Assembly (NCBI GenBank): GCA_937983015.1
Contig: CALKAK010000140.1
Location: 1-25,084, forward strand
DNA length: 25,084 bases
Source of the DNA: an uncultured Bacillaceae bacterium
Lineage (GTDB): Bacteria; Bacillota; Bacilli; Bacillales; Caldibacillaceae
Reading direction: 5' to 3'
Positions 13,769 to 21,938 of the stretch are shown here, piece by piece. The number at the start of each line of letters is the position of its first letter. Positions within the stretch are counted from its first letter, which is position 1. The notes under the pieces are model-generated. The model was given only the letters and a program-made list of their open reading frames with translations, ran no database searches and had not been told where the DNA came from. A program made the position numbers and the translations under genes.

Positions 13769-15289
13769 TCACTCCTTTTTTTTCATTATTTCTTTTAATA
13801 CTTCTTTTGCTTTTTGGATTTGTGGATCTTCCTTTTCAAGTTTATCCCGCAAAGACTCCATTAATTTCATCGTTGTTTCACCCTGGAGGATACCTGTAAC
13901 ATCCAGCTCGTGATCGGCCTGGAATGTGGACACTGCCGCAGTTGTTTCCTCAGTAAAATAGTTGTCGACAGAAGAAATCTCATATCCTAACGCGACTAAC
14001 ATCTGTTCAGCGATATGAACCTCATCGGCGATCATGTTTTCTTTTAGTTCCGTATCCGGATCGATAAATGGTAAATAGGCCCATTCTGGTAAAGGAACAA
14101 TATAGTCCGGAGTGATGCCCTTTTCATTGATCCATTCGCCGCTAGGGGTGAGCCATTTTGCCATTGTCAATTTCAAGTTGGAACCGTCTGCAAAACGTTT
14201 CGCATTTTGCGCCGTACCTTTCCCGAACGTCTTCTCACCAACAATGGGCACCCCAGCCGACTCTTTCGCGGCTGCCGCTAAAATCTCTGAAGCACTGGCG
14301 CTCCCCCCATCAACAACGATCACAAGCGGGAGATCAAATGGTTCCTTCTGATTAGAAAGCTGCCGTTGCCGCGAACCATCGTAAAATTCCATTTGATAGA
14401 TCACTTCGCCTTCAGGAACAAAAAGACTCGATATTTCGATCGCCTGTTCGAGGAGACCACCGGGATTTTGGCGTAAATCAAGAATCAAACCTTTCATTCC
14501 CTGTTCCTTTAACTCAGCGATCGCTGTTTGTAATTCCTCTAACGTCCGTTCCGCAAAGGAGCTAATTTGAATCTTACCGATCCCGTCTTCCAACATTTCA
14601 CTATATACCGTCTCAATCGGAATCACATCGCGGATGATTTCCACTTTGATCGGTTGATCGATCCCCGGTCTTTGAATCGTTAACACGACCTTCGTACCTT
14701 TTTCCCCGCGGATCAACTGAACGGCTTCATGGACATTCATCCCTTGAATGCTTCTCCCATCAACTTCCAGGATCACGTCATTCGGTTTTAATCCAGCCTT
14801 TTCAGCCGGAGAACCTTTAATCGGCGCTACGATAACCACTTGATCATTACGCTGCTCGACATGTGCCCCGATTCCTTCAAAGGAGGATGAAAGTCCTTCA
14901 AAAAATTTTTCTGACTCTTCCGCGGTCATGTATTCAGAATATGGGTCGCCCAGGGCTTTGACCATGCCATCGATCGCCCCATCAATCAACGCTTCTTTAT
15001 CCACATCTTCAAAGTACGTTTCCTGGATCAAATCATACGCCTGATAGAGTTTAGAAAATTCCGAGCGTTCCACAGGAACCTGAATTTTCTCAACGACCTT
15101 TTCATCTCCAAACGAAAGGGCAAAGGCCGTAATTCCTGCCGTAAAGAAAACGAGCAAGAACAAGATCAGAACGGCGTGGAATTTTTTTATCTTAAAATAA
15201 TTGTCAACGGCTTTTGCCTGTTGCCGGTCATCCATTTTTTCTTTTATCTCTTCTTGTTCTCCATCAAGATTTTTCTGTTCCAGATCCAT
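13769..15289 (-). CDS. ctpA: Carboxyl-terminal processing serine protease (S41, CtpA/CtpB family)
   Basis: A 506-residue envelope protease that cleaves substrates near their C-termini. The cytoplasmic N-terminus is charged; one membrane anchor lies at about 38-60 (AVLILFLLVFFTAGITAFAL); a PDZ domain at about 138-215 (GIGAHVEQ, SPAEKAGLKPNDVI); the S41 protease domain has DLRQNPGGLL (271-280), Ser332 in GGSASASEI, and Lys357/Gln361 in TFGKGTAQ, the standard Ser-Lys-Gln spacing; and a C-terminal peptidoglycan-binding-like domain at about 430-485. A TTG at 15307 is in frame, but AAGTGGTGA lies just before the ATG at 15289. The gene follows the D,D-carboxypeptidase by 68 bp with no terminator between, so they are probably cotranscribed. 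I favour CtpA because of that neighbour, as in the yod region of B. subtilis; CtpB (SpoIVFA cleavage) is the alternative. Confidence 0.93.
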   Translation of the reverse strand: MDLEQKNLDGEQEEIKEKMDDRQQAKAVDNYFKIKKFHAVLILFLLVFFTAGITAFALSFGDEKVVEKIQVPVERSEFSKLYQAYDLIQETYFEDVDKEALIDGAIDGMVKALGDPYSEYMTAEESEKFFEGLSSSFEGIGAHVEQRNDQVVIVAPIKGSPAEKAGLKPNDVILEVDGRSIQGMNVHEAVQLIRGEKGTKVVLTIQRPGIDQPIKVEIIRDVIPIETVYSEMLEDGIGKIQISSFAERTLEELQTAIAELKEQGMKGLILDLRQNPGGLLEQAIEISSLFVPEGEVIYQMEFYDGSRQRQLSNQKEPFDLPLVIVVDGGSASASEILAAAAKESAGVPIVGEKTFGKGTAQNAKRFADGSNLKLTMAKWLTPSGEWINEKGITPDYIVPLPEWAYLPFIDPDTELKENMIADEVHIAEQMLVALGYEISSVDNYFTEETTAAVSTFQADHELDVTGILQGETTMKLMESLRDKLEKEDPQIQKAKEVLKEIMKKKE

Positions 15290-15357
15290 ACTATCACCAC
15301 TTTCCAAGAAATAAGCGATGGATTTACTTATACAATACCACGTTTCACAATAAAAGT

Positions 15358-16221
15358 TTATAACGACCTAGCTTCCTGGAAGAACTCCTCCAAGGTCCAA
15401 TCGTTTTCATAGATGATCTTGGCGTACATTTCTCCTACATAACGGAAATGCCACGGCTCATAGCTATAACCGGTGATGGCTTCCTTGCCTTTAGGATAAC
15501 GGAGGATGAAACCGAAGCGATGGGCATTTTCAGCCAGCCATTTTCCTTCTGGTGTTTCCGCGAACGATTCCGTCAACTGAAAATTATTGCTTTGGGAAGT
15601 AATATCCATCGCCAATCCGGTTTGATGTTCACTTTGACCTGGATACGCTACCACTTCCAGTGCCTTTTCTTCGCCCACCTGTTCTACTTTCGTCTGGAAG
15701 ATCGTCTCCTGACGTGCGTATGAACGGTATCCGGAGGATGCGAAAAGATAAATCCCTTCACTTTCGGCAGCTTCGAACATCCTTTCCAATGCTTCGGCCG
15801 CTTCCTTGCGCAGATAACTTTTTTCTACATCCTGGTCACCAAAGACAAAGCGGACTTTTGGACGAACCAAATCTCCAGGGACATAGTCCGCGGGCAAATT
15901 CATTTCCTTATTGACGAGTATGAATATATTGTCTACATTTTGAATGACTAATTTGCCGTCTACTTCTTTTAATTGATTAAAATATTCTTCCGGCAAGAAA
16001 ATTCCCTCATCGATATGTTCTTCATTGGTCCCGTTTTCTCTTTCAACGTCGCTCGCATCTTCCTCGTCAGTTGTAATCTCTTCTTTCCCGCCAGAATCTT
16101 GTTCTGTGATCGAATCACCTTCGTCACGATTTTTTTCTTCACCAGCTTCCCGTCCTGTTGTTGTACATGCAACCAGGAGGATAGTGATGAGACCGATGAG
16201 CACCAATTTCCATCTTCCCAT
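15358..16221 (-). CDS. ldcB: D,D-carboxypeptidase lipoprotein (M15B, VanY/LdcB/YodJ type)
   Basis: A 287-residue zinc peptidase that trims the terminal D-Ala (or D-Ala-D-Ala linkage) from peptidoglycan stems outside the membrane. The signal peptide ends in the lipobox LLVAC, so Cys is the lipidated residue (about 19). A long acidic, disordered linker (about 22-75, rich in Glu, Asp and Thr) spans outward. The catalytic domain has SSGYRSYARQ, the zinc motif SEHQTGLAMDI (His and Asp ligands) and GYSYEPWHFRYVG (catalytic Glu and His ligand). A GTG at 16230 is in frame, but AAGGTG lies 7 nt before the ATG at 16221. The neighbours ctpA and deoD match the yodJ neighbourhood in B. subtilis. Upstream is the deoD terminator, so it starts its own unit with ctpA. 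Confidence 0.93.
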   Translation of the reverse strand: MGRWKLVLIGLITILLVACTTTGREAGEEKNRDEGDSITEQDSGGKEEITTDEEDASDVERENGTNEEHIDEGIFLPEEYFNQLKEVDGKLVIQNVDNIFILVNKEMNLPADYVPGDLVRPKVRFVFGDQDVEKSYLRKEAAEALERMFEAAESEGIYLFASSGYRSYARQETIFQTKVEQVGEEKALEVVAYPGQSEHQTGLAMDITSQSNNFQLTESFAETPEGKWLAENAHRFGFILRYPKGKEAITGYSYEPWHFRYVGEMYAKIIYENDWTLEEFFQEARSL

Positions 16222-16334
16222 ATGAATCACCTTATAGTCTTAAACTTTTTTTATTTTATCATTGAACGGGTCGCTTGAACAGAATAAAATTTTTTCGTCA
16301 ACCATGAAAGATTAGAAATCACTGAATAATGAAA

Positions 16335-16361
16335 GAAAAGCTAACATGATGTTAGCTTTTC
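16335..16361 (-). terminator. Terminator of deoD
   Basis: Near-perfect 13-nt arms GAAAAGCTAACAT and its complement around a single base (effective loop about 5 nt), followed by TTTTCTTTC on the minus strand. It starts 26 bp after the deoD stop. Confidence 0.82.
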
Positions 16362-16387
16362 CCCTTCACTGTTCTTTTTTTCGTTGA

Positions 16388-17095
16388 TCATTCCCCTGTC
16401 ACCGCATCAAGGGCGATTTCGATCATTTCATTGAAGGTGGTTTGCCGTTCTTCTGCAGTTGTTTCTTCACCGGTAATAATATGATCACTTACCGTTAAAA
16501 TGCTCAAAGCTTTACGCCCGTATTTAGCCGCGAGGGTGTAAAGGGCAGCAGTTTCCATCTCGACAGCGAGAATTCCGTATTCCGCCCACAGGGCATGGTC
16601 AGCACGTTCATCATAGAACATATCAGCGCTGAAGACATTACCAACCTTCACAGCTACACCTTTATCTGTCGCCACATCATAGGCCTTTTTCAACAGATCA
16701 AAATTGGCGGTCGGTGCATAATCCATAAAACCACCAAAGATCTTTCGGTTCACATGCGAATCGGTTGATGCGCTCATCGCCAGGATGACATCTCGTACCT
16801 TGATATCCTTTTGTATGGCACCGCAAGACCCTACCCGAACGAGGTTTTGGACATTATAAAATTTCATTAATTCCGTAATATAAATCGAGATGGAAGGAAT
16901 TCCCATACCCGTACCCATGACGGATACGCGTTTCCCCTTATATGTACCGGTAAATCCTAACATATTGCGCACTTCATTGAAACAGACCGGATCTTCCAGA
17001 AATGTTTCCGCTATATATTTTGCGCGTAGCGGGTCTCCTGGTAATAGTATTGTTTCCGCAATGGCTCCTTCTTTTGCATTGATATGTGTACTCAT
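16388..17095 (-). CDS. deoD: Purine nucleoside phosphorylase, DeoD (hexameric) type
   Basis: A 235-residue cytosolic enzyme that splits purine (deoxy)nucleosides with phosphate, giving base and (deoxy)ribose-1-phosphate for salvage. The phosphate-binding LLPGDPLRAKYIAE (18-31), GMGIPSISIY, VGSCGAI, the EMETAALY ribose-binding stretch and the general acid Asp204 in VSDHIITGE are all present, and the length equals the family norm. An AGGAGG site precedes the ATG. A single-gene unit: an extended -10 lies at 17130-17138 and a strong hairpin follows the stop. Confidence 0.98.
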   Translation of the reverse strand: MSTHINAKEGAIAETILLPGDPLRAKYIAETFLEDPVCFNEVRNMLGFTGTYKGKRVSVMGTGMGIPSISIYITELMKFYNVQNLVRVGSCGAIQKDIKVRDVILAMSASTDSHVNRKIFGGFMDYAPTANFDLLKKAYDVATDKGVAVKVGNVFSADMFYDERADHALWAEYGILAVEMETAALYTLAAKYGRKALSILTVSDHIITGEETTAEERQTTFNEMIEIALDAVTGE

Positions 17096-17129
17096 CGATT
17101 CATCCTCCTATCACTGTTCATCTAACACC

Positions 17130-17138
17130 ACTATACCA
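17130..17138 (-). promoter_or_regulatory. Extended -10 promoter element of deoD
   Basis: Minus strand TGGTATAGT: a TGN extension joined to TATAGT (17135-17130), about 35 bp before the deoD start. No good -35 is visible at the right distance. Confidence 0.4.
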
Positions 17139-17153
17139 TATTTCACTAACGGG

Positions 17154-17179
17154 AAGAAAGATGGGGAAGAAAGATGGGG
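17154..17179. repeat. Tandem 13-bp direct repeat
   Basis: Two exact consecutive copies of AAGAAAGATGGGG between the deoD promoter and the terminator of the next gene. Probably slippage; no function is evident. Confidence 0.8.
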
Positions 17180-17191
17180 AAAAAATCCGCA

Positions 17192-17247
17192 TAAAAGAAG
17201 GCCACGGGATCGTATGTTTTAGTTTTCCCCTTTCCCGTCATGGCCTG
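17192..17247 (-). terminator. Terminator of the YodN-like gene
   Basis: Bulged stem pairing GGCC and CGGGA (17245-17242 and 17237-17233) with TCCCGTGGCC (17209-17200), with a roughly 20-nt loop, then TTCTTTTATG on the minus strand. Position after the stop at 17278 supports the call; the 3-nt bulge lowers confidence. Confidence 0.6.
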
Positions 17248-17277
17248 AACTTTACAAAAATAGGTTAAAAAAATCCA

Positions 17278-17919
17278 TCACTGGGAATCTTTCATATATG
17301 GATTATGGGTTAAGGCGGCTAATTTTTGCACGATTTCTTTCATTTTTCTCTTGTAACTTGCATCACCGAACAGTTCGTAGAGATACTGATAATCATTATA
17401 CATGTCGAGCAATTGATCGATGGTCGCCTTTGTGCTTTTTTCTTTACGAATCGTCGGCTTTTCAGGGTGTTTTTTAAGCGGGTTTGCCAGGGACAGGAAT
17501 TGTTCCGTATCCTCTTTCTTCGCGATAAGTGTCAATTCTTCTTCATTCGCTTCTAACCAACTCCCATCCTCGATATGGGATAATTCATAAATAATTTCCT
17601 CCCATGCAGAATCTTCATAGCGCCAGATTTCTGCCCGAAATCCGATCACGACAAACCATTCACCGGGATACCCTTCAACCGAAACTAGATCACCGAAGCG
17701 ATATTCGTAGTCAAGATGGACTTTCTCCCGTGCAATGGGTGCAGGTTGCTCCTTACAAGAGCGAAGCACTCTTTCCGGATATAGTTCCTCGTGTTGATGC
17801 AATTGATAATACCAGCCCTCGCCGACACGGTGAATATCGACGATTTTGGCCATTTTGCCAGTTTTTTCAATAATAACCGGTTCGCCTACAAAAAATTTCG
17901 GTTTGTTTGCGCCACTCAT
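17278..17919 (-). CDS. Conserved Bacillus protein of unknown function, YodN-like
   Basis: A 213-residue soluble protein starting MSGANKPKFFVGEPVIIEK. The N-terminal region contains two similar SH3-like or KOW-like beta segments, about residues 9-50 (FVGEPVIIEKTGKMAKIVDI, GWYYQL) and 75-115 (FGDLVSVEGYPGEWFVVIGF), each pairing a basic or aromatic strand with a turn. An acidic region and a Lys-rich stretch (about 150-167) follow, then a helical tail with YNDYQYLYELFGDASYKRKM. I recall a protein of this size and neighbourhood (YodN) near deoD in B. subtilis, but its function is unknown to me. The ATG directly follows GGGAGG, with another G-rich site (GGGGG) 8 nt away. A TATAAT lies at 17952-17957 without a clear -35. 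Confidence 0.82.
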   Translation of the reverse strand: MSGANKPKFFVGEPVIIEKTGKMAKIVDIHRVGEGWYYQLHQHEELYPERVLRSCKEQPAPIAREKVHLDYEYRFGDLVSVEGYPGEWFVVIGFRAEIWRYEDSAWEEIIYELSHIEDGSWLEANEEELTLIAKKEDTEQFLSLANPLKKHPEKPTIRKEKSTKATIDQLLDMYNDYQYLYELFGDASYKRKMKEIVQKLAALTHNPYMKDSQ

Positions 17920-17973
17920 CCTCCCATCCCCCGCTTTATAGAGGTTAACGTATTATATGCGGGGAAGGAAAAA

Positions 17974-18004
17974 AATGAGAAAACCGGCATGCAAAAGATG
18001 CCGG
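17974..18004 (-). terminator. Terminator of yozE
   Basis: Minus strand CCGGCAT/ATGCCGG stem (7 bp, 7-nt loop), followed by TTTTCTCATTTTTTT. It starts 14 bp after the yozE stop. Confidence 0.82.
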
Positions 18005-18018
18005 AGTGATCATTTCAT

Positions 18019-18243
18019 CTACGGTTTTTCGATCTGCAGATAAAGTTCCCATGCCTCATCAAAAATGGACATCGACGATAAATAATCACCGTTTAATTCG
18101 AGGTAACTACTGATTTCATGATAATCTGTAGATTGTTTTGGAAAGCCGTGATCGAGATAAACCGCATTAGCGAACCTTGCAAGATCATCGATCGGTTTTG
18201 GCTGACGATAACGGATCAAAAAATGATAAAAAGTTTTGGCCAT
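18019..18243 (-). CDS. yozE: YozE family protein (UPF0346)
   Basis: A 74-residue small helical protein starting MAKTFYHFLIRYRQPKPIDD, with the near-invariant FPKQSTDYHEISSYLELNGDYL block (about 34-55) and the final FDEAWELYL. The fold of this family is a SAM-like helical bundle, known from structural work on YozE; the cellular role is not established. The length equals that of B. subtilis YozE. AGGATGAG precedes the ATG. It lies 67 bp after msrB with no terminator between, so it may be the last gene of the msrAB transcript, and it has its own terminator. Confidence 0.93.
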   Translation of the reverse strand: MAKTFYHFLIRYRQPKPIDDLARFANAVYLDHGFPKQSTDYHEISSYLELNGDYLSSMSIFDEAWELYLQIEKP

Positions 18244-18310
18244 CTAACTCATCCTATAATGAAATTCGAAACGGTTATTCCTTTTCATTTTAAAGGGTAG
18301 TCGCAAAATG

Positions 18311-18745
18311 TCAATCTTCCTCAAACAATTTTTTATATTCACCATACCCCTCTTTTTCAAGATCTTCCTTCGGGATAAAACGCAAGGCGGCAGAATTAAT
18401 ACAGTAACGAAGTCCAGTCGGTCCCGGTCCGTCAGGAAATACATGTCCTAAATGACTGTCCGATGTTTTACTTCGCACTTCGGTACGAACCATATTATGA
18501 CTTGTATCCAGTCTTTCAACGATTTCATCTTCATCAATTGGTTTGGTGAAGCTCGGCCAGCCGCAACCGGCATCATATTTATCCTTTGAACTAAACAAGG
18601 GTTTTCCGGAGATAATGTCAACGTATATTCCTTCCGCAAAATGATCCCAGTATTCGTTATGAAATGGTGGTTCTGTCCCATTATTCTGGGTTACTTCATA
18701 TTGCAACGGTGTTAATTTTTTCAGAAGTTCCTCTTTATTTTTCAA
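18311..18745 (-). CDS. msrB: Peptide-methionine (R)-S-oxide reductase
   Basis: A 144-residue repair enzyme that reduces the R form of methionine sulfoxide in proteins. Motifs: TEPPFHNEYWDHF (24-36), SGKPLFSSKDK, CGWPSF (recycling Cys61), SDSHLGHVFPDGP and RYCINSAAL (catalytic Cys115). The two CxxC zinc pairs found in some MsrB proteins are absent, as usual for the Bacillus form. The frame is open to a TTG at 18760, but GGGGGGA lies six nt before a second TTG at 18745, giving MKNKEELLKKL, a family-like start. That TTG overlaps the msrA stop by two bases (TTGA), which implies translational coupling. Confidence 0.95.
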   Translation of the reverse strand: MKNKEELLKKLTPLQYEVTQNNGTEPPFHNEYWDHFAEGIYVDIISGKPLFSSKDKYDAGCGWPSFTKPIDEDEIVERLDTSHNMVRTEVRSKTSDSHLGHVFPDGPGPTGLRYCINSAALRFIPKEDLEKEGYGEYKKLFEED

Positions 18746-19281
18746 AAGCGATCCCCCCAATATTTTTTGATAAAATCCGCCCGACCGGAACTGTGAAAAT
18801 AACGTTCATAATGAAGAGGGTTCTTTTTATAATAATCTTGATGCTCCTCTTCGGCGGGATAAAACGGTTGTGCCGGTAAAATTTTTGTAACGATTGGTTT
18901 ATCGAAACGGCCCCTTTTTTCAAGGTCCCGTTTCGATCGTTCCGCCTTCTTTTTCTGTTCTTCATCATGATAAAATATCACCGTTTGATAAGAAATTCCT
19001 CGATCGAAAAATTGACCGCCTGGATCGGTCGGATCGATTTGTCGCCAATAAATATTTAACAATTCCTCATAGGAGATTTGTTTTGGATCAAATGTAATCT
19101 GTACCGCTTCATAGTGACCGTATTTCCCGGAACAAACCTCTTCATAAGTCGGATATGGTTTCGTACCGCCTGTATAACCGGAAACAACGCGAATCACCCC
19201 GGGATACTGATCGAAGGGTTTTACCATACACCAAAAGCAACCGCCGGCAAAAGTGGCACGTTCATAATCTCGCGTGCTCAT
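18742..19281 (-). CDS. msrA: Peptide-methionine (S)-S-oxide reductase
   Basis: A 179-residue enzyme that reduces the S form of methionine sulfoxide in free and protein-bound methionine. The active-site motif AGGCFWCM (catalytic Cys15, Cys18) is followed by GYTGGTKPYPTYEEVCSG (Cys50, the probable resolving Cys), GHYEAVQI, and the ligand region DPTDPGGQFFDRG. Full length for the family, without a fused MsrB domain; instead the msrB gene follows with a 2-base stop/start overlap. An AGGAGG site precedes the ATG. The promoter candidate at 19310-19338 lies about 30-57 bp upstream. It diverges from rsmF on the other strand. Confidence 0.97.
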   Translation of the reverse strand: MSTRDYERATFAGGCFWCMVKPFDQYPGVIRVVSGYTGGTKPYPTYEEVCSGKYGHYEAVQITFDPKQISYEELLNIYWRQIDPTDPGGQFFDRGISYQTVIFYHDEEQKKKAERSKRDLEKRGRFDKPIVTKILPAQPFYPAEEEHQDYYKKNPLHYERYFHSSGRADFIKKYWGDRF

Positions 19282-19309
19282 CGTTAACCTCCTCTTTATC
19301 TATGTTATT

Positions 19310-19338
19310 ATTTTATTGTATCTTCAATATGTGGTAAA
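19310..19338 (-). promoter_or_regulatory. Sigma-A-like promoter of msrAB
   Basis: Minus strand TTTACC (19338-19333), 17-bp spacer, TAAAAT (19315-19310). It would give a short leader ahead of the AGGAGG site. No peroxide- or disulfide-stress operator was recognised. Confidence 0.5.
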
Positions 19339-19437
19339 ACGCTTTGCTTCTTGTTATAGTGTTTACTAATGGGTATTTTTGATAAGATGAAACGAAATCT
19401 GTTGATCACAAACACGAACTGGAAAGGAGTCTTTTGC

Positions 19438-20817
19438 TTGGCAAACGAATTACCGGTAGCCTTTGAGAAAAAAATGGCCCAGCTTCTTGGAAATGAGGCA
19501 GAAGAATTCTTTGCTATATATAGAGAGGAACGAACCGCTGGTTTACGCATCAATCCATTGAAAATCAGTAGGGAGGAATGGGAACGAATCAACCCCTTCC
19601 CCTTGCAACCGATTCCATTTGTAGATTTCGGCTATTATTATCCTTATAAACAAGTGGAACCCGGTAAACATCCCTATCATTACGCAGGATTATACTATAT
19701 CCAGGAACCGAGCGCCATGTTCGTGGCGGAGCAACTCGAGGCCAAACCTGGAGAAAAAATCTTGGATTTATGTGCCGCTCCCGGTGGAAAATCCACGCAA
19801 ATCGCGGCGGCGATGAAAGGCGGTGGTATTCTTGTTAGCAATGATATCCATCCGAAACGTGCGCGGGCGTTATCGAAAAACATGGAACGATTCGGGATCA
19901 CCAATGCGATCGTTGTAAATGAATCCCCCGCAAGCCTTGCTGCAGCTTTGCCTGGCTATTTCGATAAAATCCTCGTGGATGCTCCCTGTTCGGGCGAAGG
20001 GATGTTCCGGAAAGATCCAGAAACGATCCGGTACTGGTCGGAAGAGGATGTGTTGCAATGTAGCAACAAACAACTGGAAATATTGCAGGCTGCTTATACC
20101 TTATTAAAAGAAGGCGGAATCCTGGTCTATTCAACATGCACTTTTTCTCCGGAAGAAAATGAACAGATCATTGAACAGTTCCTCCGTATGTATCCGGACT
20201 TAAAACTTGTGGATATCCCTAAAAAGAGTGGAATCGAACCGGGGCGGGTCGAGTGGACAAAAACACATTCAGCTGAGATCACAAAAACCGCCCGGCTCTG
20301 GCCGCACAGGGTCAAGGGAGAAGGTCATTTTGTGGCAAAATTACAAAAAACCGCTCCAACGAAAGAAACCCGCTACAAACCAATAATATCCGGTAAAAAA
20401 CCCGTACAGTTTAAAGAATTCGATCAATTTGTCGAACGTTATTTACAGAACGTGACTTTTTCTAATTTACAACAATTCGGAAACCAGCTATATTCCGTTC
20501 CGGCTGATTGTCCTGCTTTTAGTGGACTGAAGGTGCTGAGATGGGGATTGCATCTAGGCGAACTGAAAAAAAACCGGTTTGAACCCAACCATGCCCTGGC
20601 CCTCGCCCTCAGGAAAGATAAGGTTAAACAAACACTGGAATTATCGTCTCGCGAAAGTCAGTGGTTGGATTACTTGAAAGGTATGACTTTACCTGGTACA
20701 GGTGATTTTTCTGGTTGGGTGCTGATCACCGTTGACGGTTTCTCCCTAGGTTGGGGGAAAGAAACTGGTGGGATAATCAAAAATTTTTACCCGAAAGGTT
20801 TGCGGATACAAACTTGA
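19438..20817 (+). CDS. rsmF: RsmF-type 16S rRNA m5C methyltransferase (NOL1/NOP2/Sun family)
   Basis: A 459-residue SAM-dependent enzyme that makes 5-methylcytosine in 16S rRNA. The N-terminal RNA-binding part (1-95) has YYIQEPSAM; the methyltransferase core (about 96-300) has the SAM motif DLCAAPGGKS (110-119), motif IV DAPCSGEGMF with Cys184, and motif VI STCTFSPEEN with the catalytic Cys234. The C-terminal extension (about 300-459), with PUA-like features, distinguishes RsmF/YebU from RsmB. The frame is open to an ATG at 19369, but AAAGGAG lies 8 nt before the TTG at 19438, giving MANELPVAFEKKMAQLLG, the family-typical start. It is transcribed alone, divergent from msrA, with a hairpin behind it. 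Exact target positions cannot be read from sequence. Confidence 0.94.
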   Translation: MANELPVAFEKKMAQLLGNEAEEFFAIYREERTAGLRINPLKISREEWERINPFPLQPIPFVDFGYYYPYKQVEPGKHPYHYAGLYYIQEPSAMFVAEQLEAKPGEKILDLCAAPGGKSTQIAAAMKGGGILVSNDIHPKRARALSKNMERFGITNAIVVNESPASLAAALPGYFDKILVDAPCSGEGMFRKDPETIRYWSEEDVLQCSNKQLEILQAAYTLLKEGGILVYSTCTFSPEENEQIIEQFLRMYPDLKLVDIPKKSGIEPGRVEWTKTHSAEITKTARLWPHRVKGEGHFVAKLQKTAPTKETRYKPIISGKKPVQFKEFDQFVERYLQNVTFSNLQQFGNQLYSVPADCPAFSGLKVLRWGLHLGELKKNRFEPNHALALALRKDKVKQTLELSSRESQWLDYLKGMTLPGTGDFSGWVLITVDGFSLGWGKETGGIIKNFYPKGLRIQT

Positions 20818-20840
20818 TTACAACAGGTAGCGATTGGAAA

Positions 20841-20862
20841 AACGGTAGCAAATGCTACCGTT
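20841..20862 (+). terminator. Probable terminator of rsmF
   Basis: Perfect 9-bp stem AACGGTAGC/GCTACCGTT with an AAAT loop, 23 bp after the rsmF stop. The tail (CCATCATTTATATT) is weak in T, so efficiency is uncertain. Confidence 0.6.
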
Positions 20863-21217
20863 CCATCATTTATATTCAAAACAACAGTCGTCTTTTCGCG
20901 CATTTTCATTGCTCGAACGACAGGATGTCCGAAAGTCTTGTTTCGTATAGCGTCAATGGATTAAAATTTTTATGAAGTTTTAAAGAAACGGAATCCATCA
21001 ATATCTTTTTGTTAAAAAGATGACTTGGAGCTTTGTAGTATTCATGGAAAAATTCCTATTAGCGAATAGCTTCCTGAAAAATAACTTGTTTCATCCTGAA
21101 TCCAATTGAACATGTTCACTATATGTTGAACTACGTAATGAAGCCCATCACTTGAGCGAAAATTTCATCTAAACAGGATCATAAGTGTCGTACCAAAAAC
21201 GCTGCACCGATCCAGTC
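20863..21217. other. Unassigned gap between rsmF and the Sco gene
   Basis: About 355 bp with no gene I can support. The longest stretch of interest is a minus-strand open segment (about 20922-21062) ending in MDSVSLKLHKNF and YETRLSDILSFEQ, with no ribosome site. It could be a chance frame or a decayed gene fragment. No insertion-sequence ends, no tRNA-like fold, and no clear terminator for the Sco gene were found. Confidence 0.45.
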
Positions 21218-21808
21218 TTACCCTCTTTTCAATAAAATTTTGATATCGCCGATTATCTCTTCATACGGTACATCCAACCCGGAATAGTACTTGACGATCA
21301 CCCCTTCTTGATCGACCAGATAGAAATCGGTACCGTGGATCACCTGATCATCTTTTTCCGGTTTATGGACGATCGCTTTAAAATTATCCCGGGCAAACTG
21401 TTCGATATGTTCCTGGACGTACCCGGTGAGAAAATGCCAGTTTTCTGTATTATCCGTATAACGCGCCGCGTATTCTCGCAATGCTTCCGGCGTATCCACC
21501 TCCGGATCGACACTAAAGGCAACGAACTCGACTTGGTCTAATCCCTCTTGAGCCACCATCCTTTGCAAACGGGCCATATTGGCCGTCATCGGTGGACAAA
21601 CCGTCTTACAATTCGTAAAAATGAATGTCGCTACCCAAACCTTTCCCTCTAAGTCCGCCAATGAAAAAGGTTTTCCATTTTGATCCGTATACACAAAAGG
21701 CTCAATCGGCCATTCCACTGCGTTTTTTATCCGCCCTCCCCAACATCCCTGTAACAATAGGACACAAGCGACGACAAAGAAGCCCAGTTGAGAACGATTT
21801 TTGACCAT
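21218..21808 (-). CDS. Sco1/SenC-type copper chaperone lipoprotein
   Basis: A 196-residue thioredoxin-fold lipoprotein that helps deliver copper to the CuA site of cytochrome c oxidase on the outer face of the membrane. The signal peptide ends in the lipobox LLQGC (Cys22). The copper ligands are CxxxC in FTNCKTVCPP (Cys67, Cys71) and His158 in VIHGTDFYLV; FSVDPEVDTPEALREY is the usual conserved block. B. subtilis YpmQ (BsSco) is the closest named relative I know. The frame is open to 21838, but AAGGGAGGG lies before the ATG at 21808. A TGTTACAAT extended -10 lies at 21829-21837 with a very short leader. No oxidase gene is nearby. Confidence 0.94.
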   Translation of the reverse strand: MVKNRSQLGFFVVACVLLLQGCWGGRIKNAVEWPIEPFVYTDQNGKPFSLADLEGKVWVATFIFTNCKTVCPPMTANMARLQRMVAQEGLDQVEFVAFSVDPEVDTPEALREYAARYTDNTENWHFLTGYVQEHIEQFARDNFKAIVHKPEKDDQVIHGTDFYLVDQEGVIVKYYSGLDVPYEEIIGDIKILLKRG

Positions 21809-21837
21809 GAAATCCCTCCCTTGGCCCCATTGTAACA

Positions 21838-21938
21838 AACAAATATCCTAGACGGAATATTTTTACTTGTTGTTCTTTTTTAACATAATATTACAAAAAA
21901 ATGTTCCTCCTCTTAGTGGTATCCCTTTCATGTTTGCG
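21838..21938. other. Short gap upstream of the Sco gene
   Basis: AT-rich spacer between the Sco promoter region and the terminator hairpin of the degV unit. No gene or named element is visible. Confidence 0.4.
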
